A stretch of DNA of 64,000 nucleotides. Source: Thalassotalea litorea. Lineage in GTDB: Bacteria; Pseudomonadota; Gammaproteobacteria; Enterobacterales; Alteromonadaceae. The translations under genes were made by a program, and so were the position numbers. Positions 17,148-26,159 of the stretch are shown piece by piece (position 1 is the first letter of the stretch; each line of letters begins with the position of its first letter). The stretch lies in NCBI RefSeq assembly GCF_005843925.1, contig NZ_VCBC01000002.1, forward strand, positions 124,001 to 188,000, written 5' to 3'. The notes below the pieces were generated by a model. The model was not told the origin of the DNA. It made no database searches and saw only the letters and a list, made by a program, of their open reading frames with translations.

Positions 17148-18368
17148 ATGCGATTACAATTTATCAAACTATTCTTGCTGATTTTTGTCACCTTATTCTT
17201 TGTTGCTATCGTGACCGACAAGCTTTCTCAGCTTTCCAAAAGCCCGACTCAGCACAGCATAGAACTCGAGCAAGTATTTAGTACGTTTCAAACGAACAGT
17301 GAGACGGACATGCCTTCCCAAATTGCCCGTTCCATTGCCATCACCAATTTGCACTGGCCGGGCGATATGAAAGCCAAGCTATCTGCTGCACAAGTTGTTG
17401 CTCTGCATGATGGCAGGCAAACTTTCTACTATCGGCTCAATGACAAAGATAAAACCAGGGTTTGGGAGATGGGGCCCTTTCAAAACCAGATTGAAGACGA
17501 TGTGATTGAGCCGATAGTGATCATTTTCTATTTCAGTTTTGCGGTGTTTTTGTTTTTATGGATATGGCCAATGTTTCGCGATTTAGAAACGTTGAATCAA
17601 GCCAGCAAGCGATTTAGTAAACACAGAGAAATCAGCAAACTTGCTATCAGTAAGACATCACGGGTTTATCCTCTGGCACAAAGTTTTAATCAAATGGCTA
17701 ACCAATTACTGCGCTATATGTCATTGCAACGTTTCCTTGCCAGTACCCTATCCCATGACATTCGCACACCAGTCACTCGCATCGACTTTTGTTTAGAAGT
17801 GATGGATCACAAAAACTTTTCAACCATGAAAACCTCCATTCAGCAAGATATCGATGAAATAAACGGTTTAACCCATGAGTTTATTGAATTCTCTAAGCTT
17901 GAAGAAGAATATGACAATCTGGATATCAAGCGCCACAATGTAACCTCGATGCTTTGCTCTTTAACGGAGAAAATGCAAATCAGTAGTCATAAAGCCATTA
18001 ACCTCGCTAATGATTGTCCCTTGTATTGGCGTTTTGATAAGAGTTTTTTGCGACGCGCGGTGCAAAATGTCATCGCTAATGCCCTCACCTATGCCACGCT
18101 GCAGATAAAAATTGAGGCGAAGGTAATTGACAATAACTTGCTGATTGCCATTGAGGACGATGGTAAAGGGCTAAGCACCACGTCATATAAAGACGTCACT
18201 CAACCTTATGTCCGCGGTAAAGATATTGAGGATCTAGGTAATGGCTACGGATTAGGGCTGGCATTTGCCAAAGTGATTTGTGAATGGCATCAAGGAAACC
18301 TAAAAATAGAACAATCACAATCCCTGAATGGCTTAAAAGTATTGTTCCGATTACCGAACATTACTTGA
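17148..18368 (+). CDS. Sensor histidine kinase
   Basis: The 406-residue product has an N-terminal membrane helix (residues about 5-24), a periplasmic domain of roughly 100 residues, a second helix (about 122-142), HAMP-like linker, the H-box (LASTLSHDIRTPVTR), N-box (NVIANALTYA), G1 (IEDDGKGL) and G2 (GYGLGLAF). It lies 11 bases after the regulator gene. The build matches RstB/PhoQ-type kinases. The input signal is unknown; the MipA/OmpV and DUF3019 partners suggest an envelope signal. Confidence 0.93.
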   Translation: MRLQFIKLFLLIFVTLFFVAIVTDKLSQLSKSPTQHSIELEQVFSTFQTNSETDMPSQIARSIAITNLHWPGDMKAKLSAAQVVALHDGRQTFYYRLNDKDKTRVWEMGPFQNQIEDDVIEPIVIIFYFSFAVFLFLWIWPMFRDLETLNQASKRFSKHREISKLAISKTSRVYPLAQSFNQMANQLLRYMSLQRFLASTLSHDIRTPVTRIDFCLEVMDHKNFSTMKTSIQQDIDEINGLTHEFIEFSKLEEEYDNLDIKRHNVTSMLCSLTEKMQISSHKAINLANDCPLYWRFDKSFLRRAVQNVIANALTYATLQIKIEAKVIDNNLLIAIEDDGKGLSTTSYKDVTQPYVRGKDIEDLGNGYGLGLAFAKVICEWHQGNLKIEQSQSLNGLKVLFRLPNIT

Positions 18369-18399
18369 GCGCGCTGCACCAAAAGCTTACTTGAGCGCG
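18361..18399. repeat. 13-bp direct repeat at convergent gene ends
   Basis: TTACTTGAGCGCG occurs at 18361-18373, covering the kinase stop, and at 18387-18399, covering the stop of the convergent gene. Only 13 bases separate the copies. It may be a small duplication or recombination scar; no terminator hairpin is seen here. Confidence 0.5.
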
Positions 18400-19361
18400 A
18401 CAATGTCGTGTAAATCTCCGGTGCGACCTAACGATAGAGACATGATTGGGAATGCATTACCGACAGGAATGAAAAACAATCGACTGTCTCCCTTGCCTCG
18501 AAGGTTTGGATCGGAGCTCGATACCGTACCTCCTGCGATCAGGTGATTATCAATTAAGGTCAGCCCACGCAAAAAATAGCCTAATTGAATGTTCGGCAAC
18601 TTGGGATGAACCAACTGACCATTAGCGGAGTCGCAAATATAAAACCCTTGCTCACATGGCACGAGATTATGACAAGCTTTACCAACATTATCGGTACGCT
18701 CGAGAACATTGAATTCATGATCCAGTTTTAAGTAAAAGCTATTTTTACTTTTGTCGGAGCCCGCCGAATTATGAGCAAGTAAATACAGGAAATTCTCGTC
18801 AATATGGATGGAATTAAAGTGATGATAGTCCTGGCTATTACGCGCGGTTTTTCTCACAACGTCAGTCGATGTACAGCCAGGAGCATAGTTAAAACTTTGC
18901 GAATAGATAAAGGATTTTTCAATCCGGCCATTAAGATCACAGCGCCATACAATATTCTGACGTGTGTTCGTGACCCAAAGTTTACCGTTAAAACAAATAA
19001 TTTGATGTACTCTGACTGGGACTTTCACTTCCCCTTCAGCACTGATGAAATTAAAGCTTTTTTGTGCTTCGGCTTTATTACCCGCTAACTTAAACGTCAA
19101 TGCCAAGCTACGCTCGTCCTTAGTGCCATCTTGCACATACGTAACCGCAAGATAACGCTCATCGGGCAGTTGAGTAATACCAAAGAAATTGCCCGATAGC
19201 AGTTTGTGAATTCGTCCCCGGTCAAACAAAAACAGGCCACTGCTACTGGTAAATAAAAATTTAAAATGAGAGCGCTGCTGCGTAAACCCATATTGGCCCA
19301 TCAGACTTTTAAAGACATTAAAGCTGTATCGTTTCAGATTTGAAATTTTCTCGATGCGCAT
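18387..19361 (-). CDS. Predicted beta-propeller protein of unknown function
   Basis: The 324-residue product has no signal peptide. It shows repeated blade-like strands (FLFTSSSGLFLFDRGRIHKLL; QIICFNGKLWVTNTRQNIVWRCDLNGRI; NSIHIDENFLYLLAHNS; GFYICDSANGQLVHP; GLTLIDNHLIAGGTV), consistent with a five- or six-bladed propeller such as those of TIGR03032/DUF4915-like proteins. I do not see catalytic residues. It is convergent with the kinase gene and stands alone. Confidence 0.7.
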   Translation of the reverse strand: MRIEKISNLKRYSFNVFKSLMGQYGFTQQRSHFKFLFTSSSGLFLFDRGRIHKLLSGNFFGITQLPDERYLAVTYVQDGTKDERSLALTFKLAGNKAEAQKSFNFISAEGEVKVPVRVHQIICFNGKLWVTNTRQNIVWRCDLNGRIEKSFIYSQSFNYAPGCTSTDVVRKTARNSQDYHHFNSIHIDENFLYLLAHNSAGSDKSKNSFYLKLDHEFNVLERTDNVGKACHNLVPCEQGFYICDSANGQLVHPKLPNIQLGYFLRGLTLIDNHLIAGGTVSSSDPNLRGKGDSRLFFIPVGNAFPIMSLSLGRTGDLHDIVALK

Positions 19362-19755
19362 TGTGTTTCTCTGTTGTTTTTAATTTCACACTAGTTGGGG
19401 AAATAACCAGAATCGTCATTAACAAAAATCGAGATGAGGAGTGTATTTCATGCGCCTGATTAACCGCTCAATCCCTCATCCCTTAGATTAAAGGTACGAC
19501 ATTTTTCTAATAATTCGAGAATTCATCGGTAACTAAACGAAATGATGACGCTTGAGTTCGTTTAAACAGGAGGCAAAAATAACATAAGGTTCCCTTGTGC
19601 CATTTCTGACATATTAACAGCAGGGGTGCAGAAACCCATGGTTCGCCAGGAACGACTATAGGGATAGGAAACATATCGAGCAGAAAATATAAAATGACTT
19701 TTGGAATGTCGCGCTATTACAGGAGGTAACACGACGACCAATTGCATCCCTGTAT
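19362..19755. other. Intergenic gap where recR would be expected
   Basis: These 394 bases upstream of the propeller gene and downstream of ybaB hold no gene that I can support. A stretch near 19565 has an AGGAGG-like motif but no frame after it. In most gammaproteobacteria recR follows ybaB; here it does not. Confidence 0.5.
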
Positions 19756-19783
19756 AAAAAAATAGCGCCTGAAGGCGCTATTT
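19756..19783 (-). terminator. Terminator after ybaB
   Basis: On the minus strand AATAGCGCC-TTCA-GGCGCTATT is followed by a run of T. It closes the apt-dnaX-ybaB group 25 bases after the ybaB stop. Confidence 0.92.
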
Positions 19784-19807
19784 CTATAAACTTGACAAGA
19801 CCTGCGA

Positions 19808-20134
19808 TTAAAACGGAAGTTTCATGCCAGGAGGCATTTGCATACCGCCGGTGACCGAACCCATTTTATCTTTAGTGGTTTCCTCAACACGACGGACGGC
19901 ATCGTTGAATGCAGCGGCGACTAAGTCTTCAACCATTTCTTTGTCGTCTTCCATCATGCTTTCATCAATCTCGACACGACGGACGTTGTGGTTTCCGGTC
20001 ATCGTTACTTTAACCATGCCTGCACCGGCTTCGCCAGTCACTTCCATACTGGCGATCTCTTCTTGAGCTTTCGCCATCTTCGCTTGCATTTGCTGGGCTT
20101 GCTTCATCAAATTGCCCATGCCACCTTTCATCAT
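19808..20134 (-). CDS. ybaB: YbaB/EbfC family nucleoid-associated protein
   Basis: The 108-residue product begins [27 protein letters not shown] and contains the family core [26 protein letters not shown], ending [11 protein letters not shown]. YbaB/EbfC forms a tweezer-like dimer that binds DNA. It follows dnaX as in most bacteria, but after a 191-base gap that does not hold a gene, and recR does not follow it. The first ATG (MMKGGMG) is 6 bases after no obvious strong SD; GGAGAA lies a few bases upstream. Confidence 0.94.
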   Translation of the reverse strand: MMKGGMGNLMKQAQQMQAKMAKAQEEIASMEVTGEAGAGMVKVTMTGNHNVRRVEIDESMMEDDKEMVEDLVAAAFNDAVRRVEETTKDKMGSVTGGMQMPPGMKLPF

Positions 20135-20325
20135 ATTCGATTCTCCAATATTAATTTGGCTGAAAATATCAGCGCTTAGCCGATCCAGATATATTGCATA
20201 ATATCTGGGGGCAGAAAATGAAAACGCAATGAGTATATCAGAATTTGGTTACCATACGCACTAGCTAAAGATACTGGCGATATGTACTCGATATGCTCAA
20301 TAACCTTAGTCTGCTAGGGTTAACG

Positions 20326-22890
20326 CTATAACGCCTGAATACTGTTTATAGCCACTTGCGCTTGAAAATCTTGTTGCAATTGAAGGATAAATTCATCATC
20401 GCCAATCACTTGTTTTGCATATTGCAGCCGGCTTTCGTTAATCAATAATTGAATCGACAACGGTGTATCGGCAACATTTTCCTGGACGTCAATTACCAAT
20501 TCAGCCGGTTGTTGCTTAAGCAAGGAATAACATTTTGTTAAATGATCAATCGCCGCCTGACTTTGCAGGTGCGCAAACTCGCTGTCGAGAATGATATGTA
20601 ATTGTTGATCGTTACAGTTATCCCCTAACACGGCATTCAATGCCAGTTGCCGTAGTCGGCCGCCGAGTCCCATGGCATCAATCATATTGGCCCATAAATC
20701 TATTTGGCTGGCATCACGAATTTGGGTGGGATCGATTAACTCTGGGCTAAATCCATTCTCACTATCAATATTTACCACGCGTTGCTGATTTTTCGCCTGA
20801 ATTTCAGGTTCTTTTTCAGCTGACGCTTGTTGCTGCGCTCGAGCAATCAATTGTCGGGCGGGCAAATCGTCCTCAATTAGCGTTTCGATGCCATCGGATT
20901 GTTGCGCAATTTCCTGAGCCGCTTGCGCTGCAGGGGTATTAGCTGTTGGTACCGCCTGGGGCTTTTTTGCCCTACCCTCCACGAGCTTCTTACGGCTCCT
21001 TAACATATTCCTTGTGGCTAACACGTTATCGACTGAACTGTTACCCATTGAGCTTGGTTCTGTCGCTGGAGTATCTGCCACATTCTCCATGGCAGTCGCT
21101 TGCAGTGCAGCAGTGCTTTCTTCACTGGCTGTTTGGTTATTCTCCGCGAGCACTGGCTCTTGAGGTCTTGGCTCTTGAGGTGTTGGCTCTTGAGGTGTCG
21201 GCTCTTGAGAGTCCGAAGTCTGCGGTATTTGCTCAGAGACTGGTGCAATATCTGAGGTTTGTGGCCATAAACCTTCATCCCGAGCCTGCGCTTCGAGACC
21301 TTGCTGTTCGATATCCAGCATTTGTGGTTCTTTATCTGCTTGAGCGGCAATTGGCGAAGCTTGTTCTAAAACATTCGCCAAGGGTTCGCCTTGTGCTTTA
21401 CTTGCCGGAAAAATCGCCTCAGAGTCCGCAGCATCGAGTTGTGTGCCCTGCGGCACTGTGGTTACCTCGGTATCCATTTTAGGGGTTTGAGCGCCGACAA
21501 CTTTCGGACTTGGATCATTACCAGTGTCGCTCTCAAGGACGTTTTCATTCACGCTTTCGACGATGATTTCGACGGCATTTTCTGGCCCTGTATTTTCTGG
21601 CCCTGTACTTTCTGGTGCAGTATTTTTTTGAGCCGTATTGGCTGAGCTTGCTACCGTATTTTTAGCTGCCATGCTTTTGGCATCCGAAGTTTGAGCAACC
21701 GTATCTGCCAATGCTTGATTCAGATCGTCACTGATACTATCAACTTCTGCAGTATTCGGCAGTGTCGCTGCACTCACATTCGCTTGCTCTGGCAGCAATT
21801 CTCGCTGGGTAGGTTTAAACGCCAGCATCCTTAATACCACCATATCAAAGCCAGCCTGCTCATCAAAACCAAATGGCAGATCACGACGACCGTTTAACAC
21901 AATCTGATAATACAATTGCACATCTTCCGGGCTCATCGCCCGAGAAAACTTTTCCAATAAATTATGGCGTTGCTTATCGACATCGACCGATTCCGGGACG
22001 AGTTGCCACATGGCGATTTGATGCAGCAATTGCAATAATTCCGCCAACAATCGCTGGTAATTTGGCGCATAACTGGCAATCGTCTGGGTTAATGTCATTA
22101 AGCTTTGGGAATCTTGTTTCACTAAAGCTATCAATATTTTATAGACCCAGTTTTGATCGACCCCACCCAACATCTGTTGCAAGTTAGGAACCGTTAAATG
22201 TCCCTGACCTTGCGCGATCGCTTGATCAGATAAGCTTAAACAATCACGCATACTACCGCGTGCTGCTTTTGATAAGAGCCCTAACGTGCCTTCGTCAAAG
22301 GTTACCTCTTCGGCGTGCAAAATCTCGGTTAACTTGGTTTCAATTTGTTTGGGTGTCAACGCTTTAAGGTGAAATTGCAAACAACGGGATAAAACCGTTA
22401 CCGGGAGTTTTTGCGGATCGGTCGTTGCGAGAATAAATTTCACATGCTCCGGAGGCTCTTCCAGGGTTTTTAGCAGCGCATTGAAACTACTTTTAGAGAG
22501 CATATGCACTTCATCAATGAGGTAAACCTTATATCGGCCTCGGCTGGGTGCATATTGAACGTTATCAAGAATTTCCCGGGTATCATCCACTTTAGTGCGT
22601 GAAGCGGCATCAATTTCCAATAAATCGACAAATCGACCTGCATCAATATCGACACAAGCATGACACGTACCACATGGAGTGGCAGTAATACCTTGTTCGC
22701 AGTTCAGGCTTTTAGCAAAAATTCGCGCGATTGTGGTTTTCCCGACACCGCGAGTACCCGTAAATAAATATGCGTGATGAAGCCGCTGTTGCGTCAGTGC
22801 ATTGACCAACACAGTGACAACATGCTCCTGCCCCATTAATTCTTGGAAATTTTTAGGGCGCCACTTTCTTGCCAGAACTTGATAACTCAT
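20326..22890 (-). CDS. dnaX: DNA polymerase III subunits tau/gamma
   Basis: The 854-residue tau form is the clamp-loader ATPase: Walker A GTRGVGKT (45-52), zinc ligands C64, C73, C76, C79, Walker B LIDEVHM (about 124-130), and SRC in LSRCLQF. Domain III follows to about residue 370. Residues about 385-640 are an acidic, Pro/Gln-rich linker with internal repeats (TGPEN; PTPQEP), which makes the protein some 200 residues longer than E. coli tau (643). The last 150 residues resemble the DnaE-binding tau domain V. A -1 slippage site at 20962-20968 would give a 650-residue gamma form. Eight bases separate it from apt. Confidence 0.96.
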   Translation of the reverse strand: MSYQVLARKWRPKNFQELMGQEHVVTVLVNALTQQRLHHAYLFTGTRGVGKTTIARIFAKSLNCEQGITATPCGTCHACVDIDAGRFVDLLEIDAASRTKVDDTREILDNVQYAPSRGRYKVYLIDEVHMLSKSSFNALLKTLEEPPEHVKFILATTDPQKLPVTVLSRCLQFHLKALTPKQIETKLTEILHAEEVTFDEGTLGLLSKAARGSMRDCLSLSDQAIAQGQGHLTVPNLQQMLGGVDQNWVYKILIALVKQDSQSLMTLTQTIASYAPNYQRLLAELLQLLHQIAMWQLVPESVDVDKQRHNLLEKFSRAMSPEDVQLYYQIVLNGRRDLPFGFDEQAGFDMVVLRMLAFKPTQRELLPEQANVSAATLPNTAEVDSISDDLNQALADTVAQTSDAKSMAAKNTVASSANTAQKNTAPESTGPENTGPENAVEIIVESVNENVLESDTGNDPSPKVVGAQTPKMDTEVTTVPQGTQLDAADSEAIFPASKAQGEPLANVLEQASPIAAQADKEPQMLDIEQQGLEAQARDEGLWPQTSDIAPVSEQIPQTSDSQEPTPQEPTPQEPRPQEPVLAENNQTASEESTAALQATAMENVADTPATEPSSMGNSSVDNVLATRNMLRSRKKLVEGRAKKPQAVPTANTPAAQAAQEIAQQSDGIETLIEDDLPARQLIARAQQQASAEKEPEIQAKNQQRVVNIDSENGFSPELIDPTQIRDASQIDLWANMIDAMGLGGRLRQLALNAVLGDNCNDQQLHIILDSEFAHLQSQAAIDHLTKCYSLLKQQPAELVIDVQENVADTPLSIQLLINESRLQYAKQVIGDDEFILQLQQDFQAQVAINSIQAL
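20939..20980 (-). promoter_or_regulatory. Programmed -1 ribosomal frameshift site in dnaX
   Basis: Read on the minus strand in frame, codons 641-643 are GCA AAA AAG, the same A-AAA-AAG heptamer used in E. coli dnaX (20962-20968). An SD-like GGAGGG lies about 6-10 bases upstream. After slippage the frame reads GCC CCA GGC GGT ACC AAC AGC TAA, so translation stops at 20939 and yields gamma with seven new residues (APGGTNS). A small GGTA/TACC hairpin follows. The site and the stop are seen directly; use in vivo is inferred from the known family mechanism. Confidence 0.8.
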
Positions 22891-22898
22891 AATGCTAT

Positions 22899-23444
22899 TT
22901 ATTCGCCTTCATATTCAACCATAGAAAACACATCGACATTTAAATTATGTAAACGCTCATGACCTTTTAGTCCGGGTAAACCAATGACAAATACGGCATG
23001 ATTGACTTTCGCTCCCACAGCTCGAATTAAGTGGGTTGTCGCTTCTATCGTACCACCGGTAGCTAGCAAATCATCGACCATCAACACAACATCATCTTCG
23101 GTCAACGCGTCTTGATGTATTTCCAGTGTATCCTGTCCATATTCAAGTTCATAGGTTTGTGAATGAGTCTCTCGGGGTAATTTACCGGGTTTGCGAACCG
23201 GAACAAAGCCAACACCCATTGCCAGAGCCAGCGGCGCGCCGAATAAAAAACCACGTGCTTCAGTGCCAACGACTTTGGTTATGCCCTGTTCCTGATAACG
23301 GGTTTTCATTGTATCAATACAAAGTTGGAAAGCTTTGGCATCGTCAAGAATGCCAGTGATATCGCGGAAAATTATGCCGGGAATCGGATAATCCGGCACA
23401 TCATGAATAACACTTTTTAGGTAGGATACGTCGCTTTCAGTCAT
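22899..23444 (-). CDS. apt: Adenine phosphoribosyltransferase
   Basis: The 181-residue product converts adenine and PRPP to AMP. Seen: VPDYPIPGIIFRDITGIL near the N-terminus, EARGFLFGAPLALAMGVGFVPVRKPGKLP, and the PRPP-binding loop VVLMVDDLLATGGT (about residues 122-135). The ATG at 23444 gives the family N-terminus; an upstream in-frame TTG would add seven residues and has no support. No good SD is visible. First gene of apt-dnaX-ybaB. Confidence 0.96.
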   Translation of the reverse strand: MTESDVSYLKSVIHDVPDYPIPGIIFRDITGILDDAKAFQLCIDTMKTRYQEQGITKVVGTEARGFLFGAPLALAMGVGFVPVRKPGKLPRETHSQTYELEYGQDTLEIHQDALTEDDVVLMVDDLLATGGTIEATTHLIRAVGAKVNHAVFVIGLPGLKGHERLHNLNVDVFSMVEYEGE

Positions 23445-23543
23445 GGTTAGCAAATAGTAAATCAATTTGCTAACAGGATAATCGAAAACGACAAATATTT
23501 ATAGTCGCAATAACAGCATTTGGTTTAGAAAAATGAAACCAAA

Positions 23544-23933
23544 TTAGCCTGCCGCTGCCCAATCCTCAGATTCAAGCAACTTGCCCATGGCATTTAAAAA
23601 TGCTTCTTTTTCAATTGGTTTCGTTAGACAGGCGTCTGCAAGCTTGGTTTCTGCCAGGCTATTGACCAATTTAGGATCCTGAGTGCTCAAAAACATAACG
23701 GCACGGGGGCTGTTATTTTCCATTCCCTTAAGATTTTTTAATAGTTGCGGGCCATCCATAAGCGGCATCAAGTGGTCAACTATACACAGGTCATAAGTTT
23801 CAGCTAACGCTTTGTTATAACCATCAAGGCCATTGCAAGCGGTTGTTACCTGGTGACCCTGTTGTTCTAATAGCTCTTTTAATTGAGCCTGAACGGACTT
23901 ATTGTCCTCGACCAGTAAGATTTTCTCGGCCAT
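23544..23933 (-). CDS. Single-domain CheY-like response regulator
   Basis: The 129-residue product is a receiver domain alone: acidic cluster VEDN, phospho-acceptor Asp in LCIVDHLMPLMDG, Thr/Ser switch in MFLSTQD and Lys in CLTKPIEKE. There is no output domain and no kinase beside it. It probably relays a signal to a kinase or motor elsewhere. It ends 79 bases... upstream of apt on the same strand and may be co-transcribed, but the apt ATG is 100 bases after its stop. Confidence 0.88.
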   Translation of the reverse strand: MAEKILLVEDNKSVQAQLKELLEQQGHQVTTACNGLDGYNKALAETYDLCIVDHLMPLMDGPQLLKNLKGMENNSPRAVMFLSTQDPKLVNSLAETKLADACLTKPIEKEAFLNAMGKLLESEDWAAAG

Positions 23934-24001
23934 AGCGCTTCCCCAATCAATCTCGATAAACAGGTGGAATTAATTTTTATTAAAGGTTTAAGTACCTGTA
24001 A

Positions 24002-24121
24002 TTAAAGGTAGGTATACCAGCCCATTAGCATAGGTAGTAATGGCATCCCCACTAACGCCAATAAGGCAAAAAACAAGTGACGTTTAGAAGAACTTTCTTT
24101 AAAAGAATTATCGTGTGACAT
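24002..24121 (-). CDS. Small predicted one-pass membrane protein (39 aa)
   Basis: An ATG at 24121 opens a 39-codon frame with stop at 24002. The product starts MSHDNSFKESSSKRHLF, then has one hydrophobic helix of about 20 residues (LFFALLALVGMPLLPMLMG) and ends WYTYL. GGAG lies 12 bases upstream of the ATG. The composition (polar charged head, basic KR before the helix, aromatic tail) is that of a real inner-membrane peptide, and it follows the positive-inside rule. No family recognised. Confidence 0.5.
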   Translation of the reverse strand: MSHDNSFKESSSKRHLFFALLALVGMPLLPMLMGWYTYL

Positions 24122-24520
24122 TGCAAGTACAACTCCGCATTAATCAAAATCGGCGGCATCATACCTGAAGATTCGTCTATTTAATAGTCATTTCTTCATC
24201 AATTAGCTATTTGTCCAATTATCAACAATAGATCAATCATAAAATGAGCTAACGACATGAATTAGCGCGTAAAAAAAATGTTAAAAAGTGAAACCATTAC
24301 GTACATATAATATTTTTTCGCTAATAACGATATGAAAGATAGACGAAAACAGTAAGATTTAAAGCCTTGGTAGTAAATACAACCTTTAGCTTGATAAAGG
24401 CATTTTTGCTTGATATGCCGGATATAGGAAAAGCGTGTAAGGTGAACCGGATTTATGTTCGAGAGGCTTTGTGGGTAAAAATCCTTATCGATTAAATCGC
24501 TTGTATTTTAGAATACTGAC
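24122..24520. other. AT-rich intergenic region
   Basis: These 399 bases between the ferric-reductase-like gene end and the 39-residue gene hold no open frame with a ribosome binding site, no hairpin terminator with a T run and no repeat that I can recognise. Confidence 0.4.
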
Positions 24521-25849
24521 TTAGCGAAATTGAAACAGTTCCTGATGGAAACCATGTAATTGAATGTGCTGTCGTTGAATCGATTTTTGTAATGATTTAG
24601 CAAACCCTCCAGGACCACAAAACCAAAGGTCAGCAGAATCCAATTCTCCGGTCTGTGCTAGGATGTCTTCAAGGGACAGTAAACCATCAACATGCTCATC
24701 GATAATGTATAGGTTAATATTCGCCTTAGCCGCCAAAAATTGGATCTTATCGATAAATTCCTTATCCGGCGAACGGGTACAATAAAACAGGTCGATATCC
24801 TTACCATCGCTATGCTGCTCTAACTCCGCCATACGCGCCATAAATGGCGTAATTCCGATTCCCGCGCCAATCCACACCTGCCGGGCTGCCGATGATTTGA
24901 AGTTAAACTGTCCGTAAGGACCTTCAATCGTTACCAAGTCCCCTTTTGCTACGCGCTTTGGCAATAATCGAGTGTAATCTCCAAGCCCTTTGATATGAAA
25001 ACTCAACTTGCCATCATCGTGCCATGACGATGAGATTGTGAAAGGGTGATGTCCCTCTTTGCTATCGAACTGAACAAACGCAAATTGCCCCGCTTCATGC
25101 CCAGGCCAGCGATCTTTTAAAGCAACCTCCACCGCCAACACCTTATTATCTGGATGCAGCTCAGCTTTTTCAACCACACCAATGACAGTCCGTCGCTCAC
25201 CTATCTTGCGCAACAGGGAAAACAATGCCGATACGATACCTAACACCATTAATATCCCAACCAACCCGGCTAGCGGAGTTTGCCAGTAACTAAACTTCAT
25301 TAATACCGTGGAATGAAACACCAATACAAGAAAGAGAATGGCCAGTAATCGATGCATTTTGAAAAATAACCGATAAGGAAACCACTTAATCAATGCCACC
25401 ACAATAAGCACCACAAGGATATAAAGACTCCACTCTCCAAGGGTCTCTGCCAAGCCATGCCAATCGCGAAACAGTTGTTCAAGCTCTGAATTTGCTACTG
25501 GTTTCGAGACCTTTTCTGGTCTGTTCATCAATCCCGCATCGACTAACCAATGTGGGGCTTTGATCCATAGGTAGTGCGCCAGAGAAAAAACCAAGGTCGT
25601 AATACCAAGCCATTTATGCAACCGATAGGATTTATCCAAGCCGCCTAAATAATTTGATAAAAATACTGGTCTCAAAGCAAGGACCATCCCAAAAGCCATG
25701 GCAGCAATGGTAACCACACCCGTCAGGTAAATCATCGATTTTCGAAAGCGAAAAAATTCGTAGGGGGCGGCGAGGATTTGCTCAGCACTGATCCACAGGC
25801 CGATAACTAACAGGAGTCCAATCCAGAAAACGGTTTTATTTCGAGTCAT
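24521..25849 (-). CDS. Ferric-reductase-like transmembrane flavoprotein (FNR type)
   Basis: The 442-residue product has six or more membrane helices in the first 210 residues with paired His suited to haem binding (YRLHKWLGITTLVFSLAHYLW; FKMHRLLAILFLVLVFHSTV), as in the YedZ/NOX/ferric reductase superfamily. The C-terminal half is a ferredoxin-NADP reductase module: FAD site HPFTISSSW, GPYGQF, NAD(P) site WIGAGIGITPFMARM and LWFCGPGGF. It would carry electrons from NAD(P)H through FAD and haem across the inner membrane to a periplasmic acceptor such as ferric or cupric ions. The ATG at 25849 is preferred to the GTG at 25858. It sits downstream of the HvfA-like gene, separated by a terminator. 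Confidence 0.88.
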   Translation of the reverse strand: MTRNKTVFWIGLLLVIGLWISAEQILAAPYEFFRFRKSMIYLTGVVTIAAMAFGMVLALRPVFLSNYLGGLDKSYRLHKWLGITTLVFSLAHYLWIKAPHWLVDAGLMNRPEKVSKPVANSELEQLFRDWHGLAETLGEWSLYILVVLIVVALIKWFPYRLFFKMHRLLAILFLVLVFHSTVLMKFSYWQTPLAGLVGILMVLGIVSALFSLLRKIGERRTVIGVVEKAELHPDNKVLAVEVALKDRWPGHEAGQFAFVQFDSKEGHHPFTISSSWHDDGKLSFHIKGLGDYTRLLPKRVAKGDLVTIEGPYGQFNFKSSAARQVWIGAGIGITPFMARMAELEQHSDGKDIDLFYCTRSPDKEFIDKIQFLAAKANINLYIIDEHVDGLLSLEDILAQTGELDSADLWFCGPGGFAKSLQKSIQRQHIQLHGFHQELFQFR

Positions 25850-26098
25850 AAGACACACCGGAATGAGTAAACTGGCATCAAGATTTGATGGGTGTCACGG
25901 GTTTAATCGTTTAAAGTTTGATGGGATTAATAATAGGACAGAATCTTATTCCCGCAAATGACATCACCGACAGAATAATGTTTGCTATTGCGTAGTGCTT
26001 TGATATTTGGAACAGGCAGACGATCAACCGTTAGAGGAATTGTGATGGCCATAACCTTTTATCAGGTGATTCAAGGTTTGGGATTGTCCACATGATAT
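25850..26098. other. Intergenic region upstream of the flavoprotein gene
   Basis: About 250 bases between the flavoprotein start and the terminator of the HvfA-like gene. It should contain the flavoprotein promoter. No convincing core promoter or binding site is visible. Confidence 0.35.
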
Positions 26099-26126
26099 AA
26101 AAAACCCTGGCTGAATCCAGGGTTTT
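26099..26126 (-). terminator. Terminator of the HvfA-like gene
   Basis: On the minus strand AAAACCCTGG-ATTCAG-CCAGGGTTTT runs into further T residues. It lies 33 bases after the stop and makes the HvfA-like gene monocistronic. Confidence 0.9.
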
Positions 26127-26159
26127 GAGAAAGCGTATTGGTTCAATTAAGCTTGCGAG

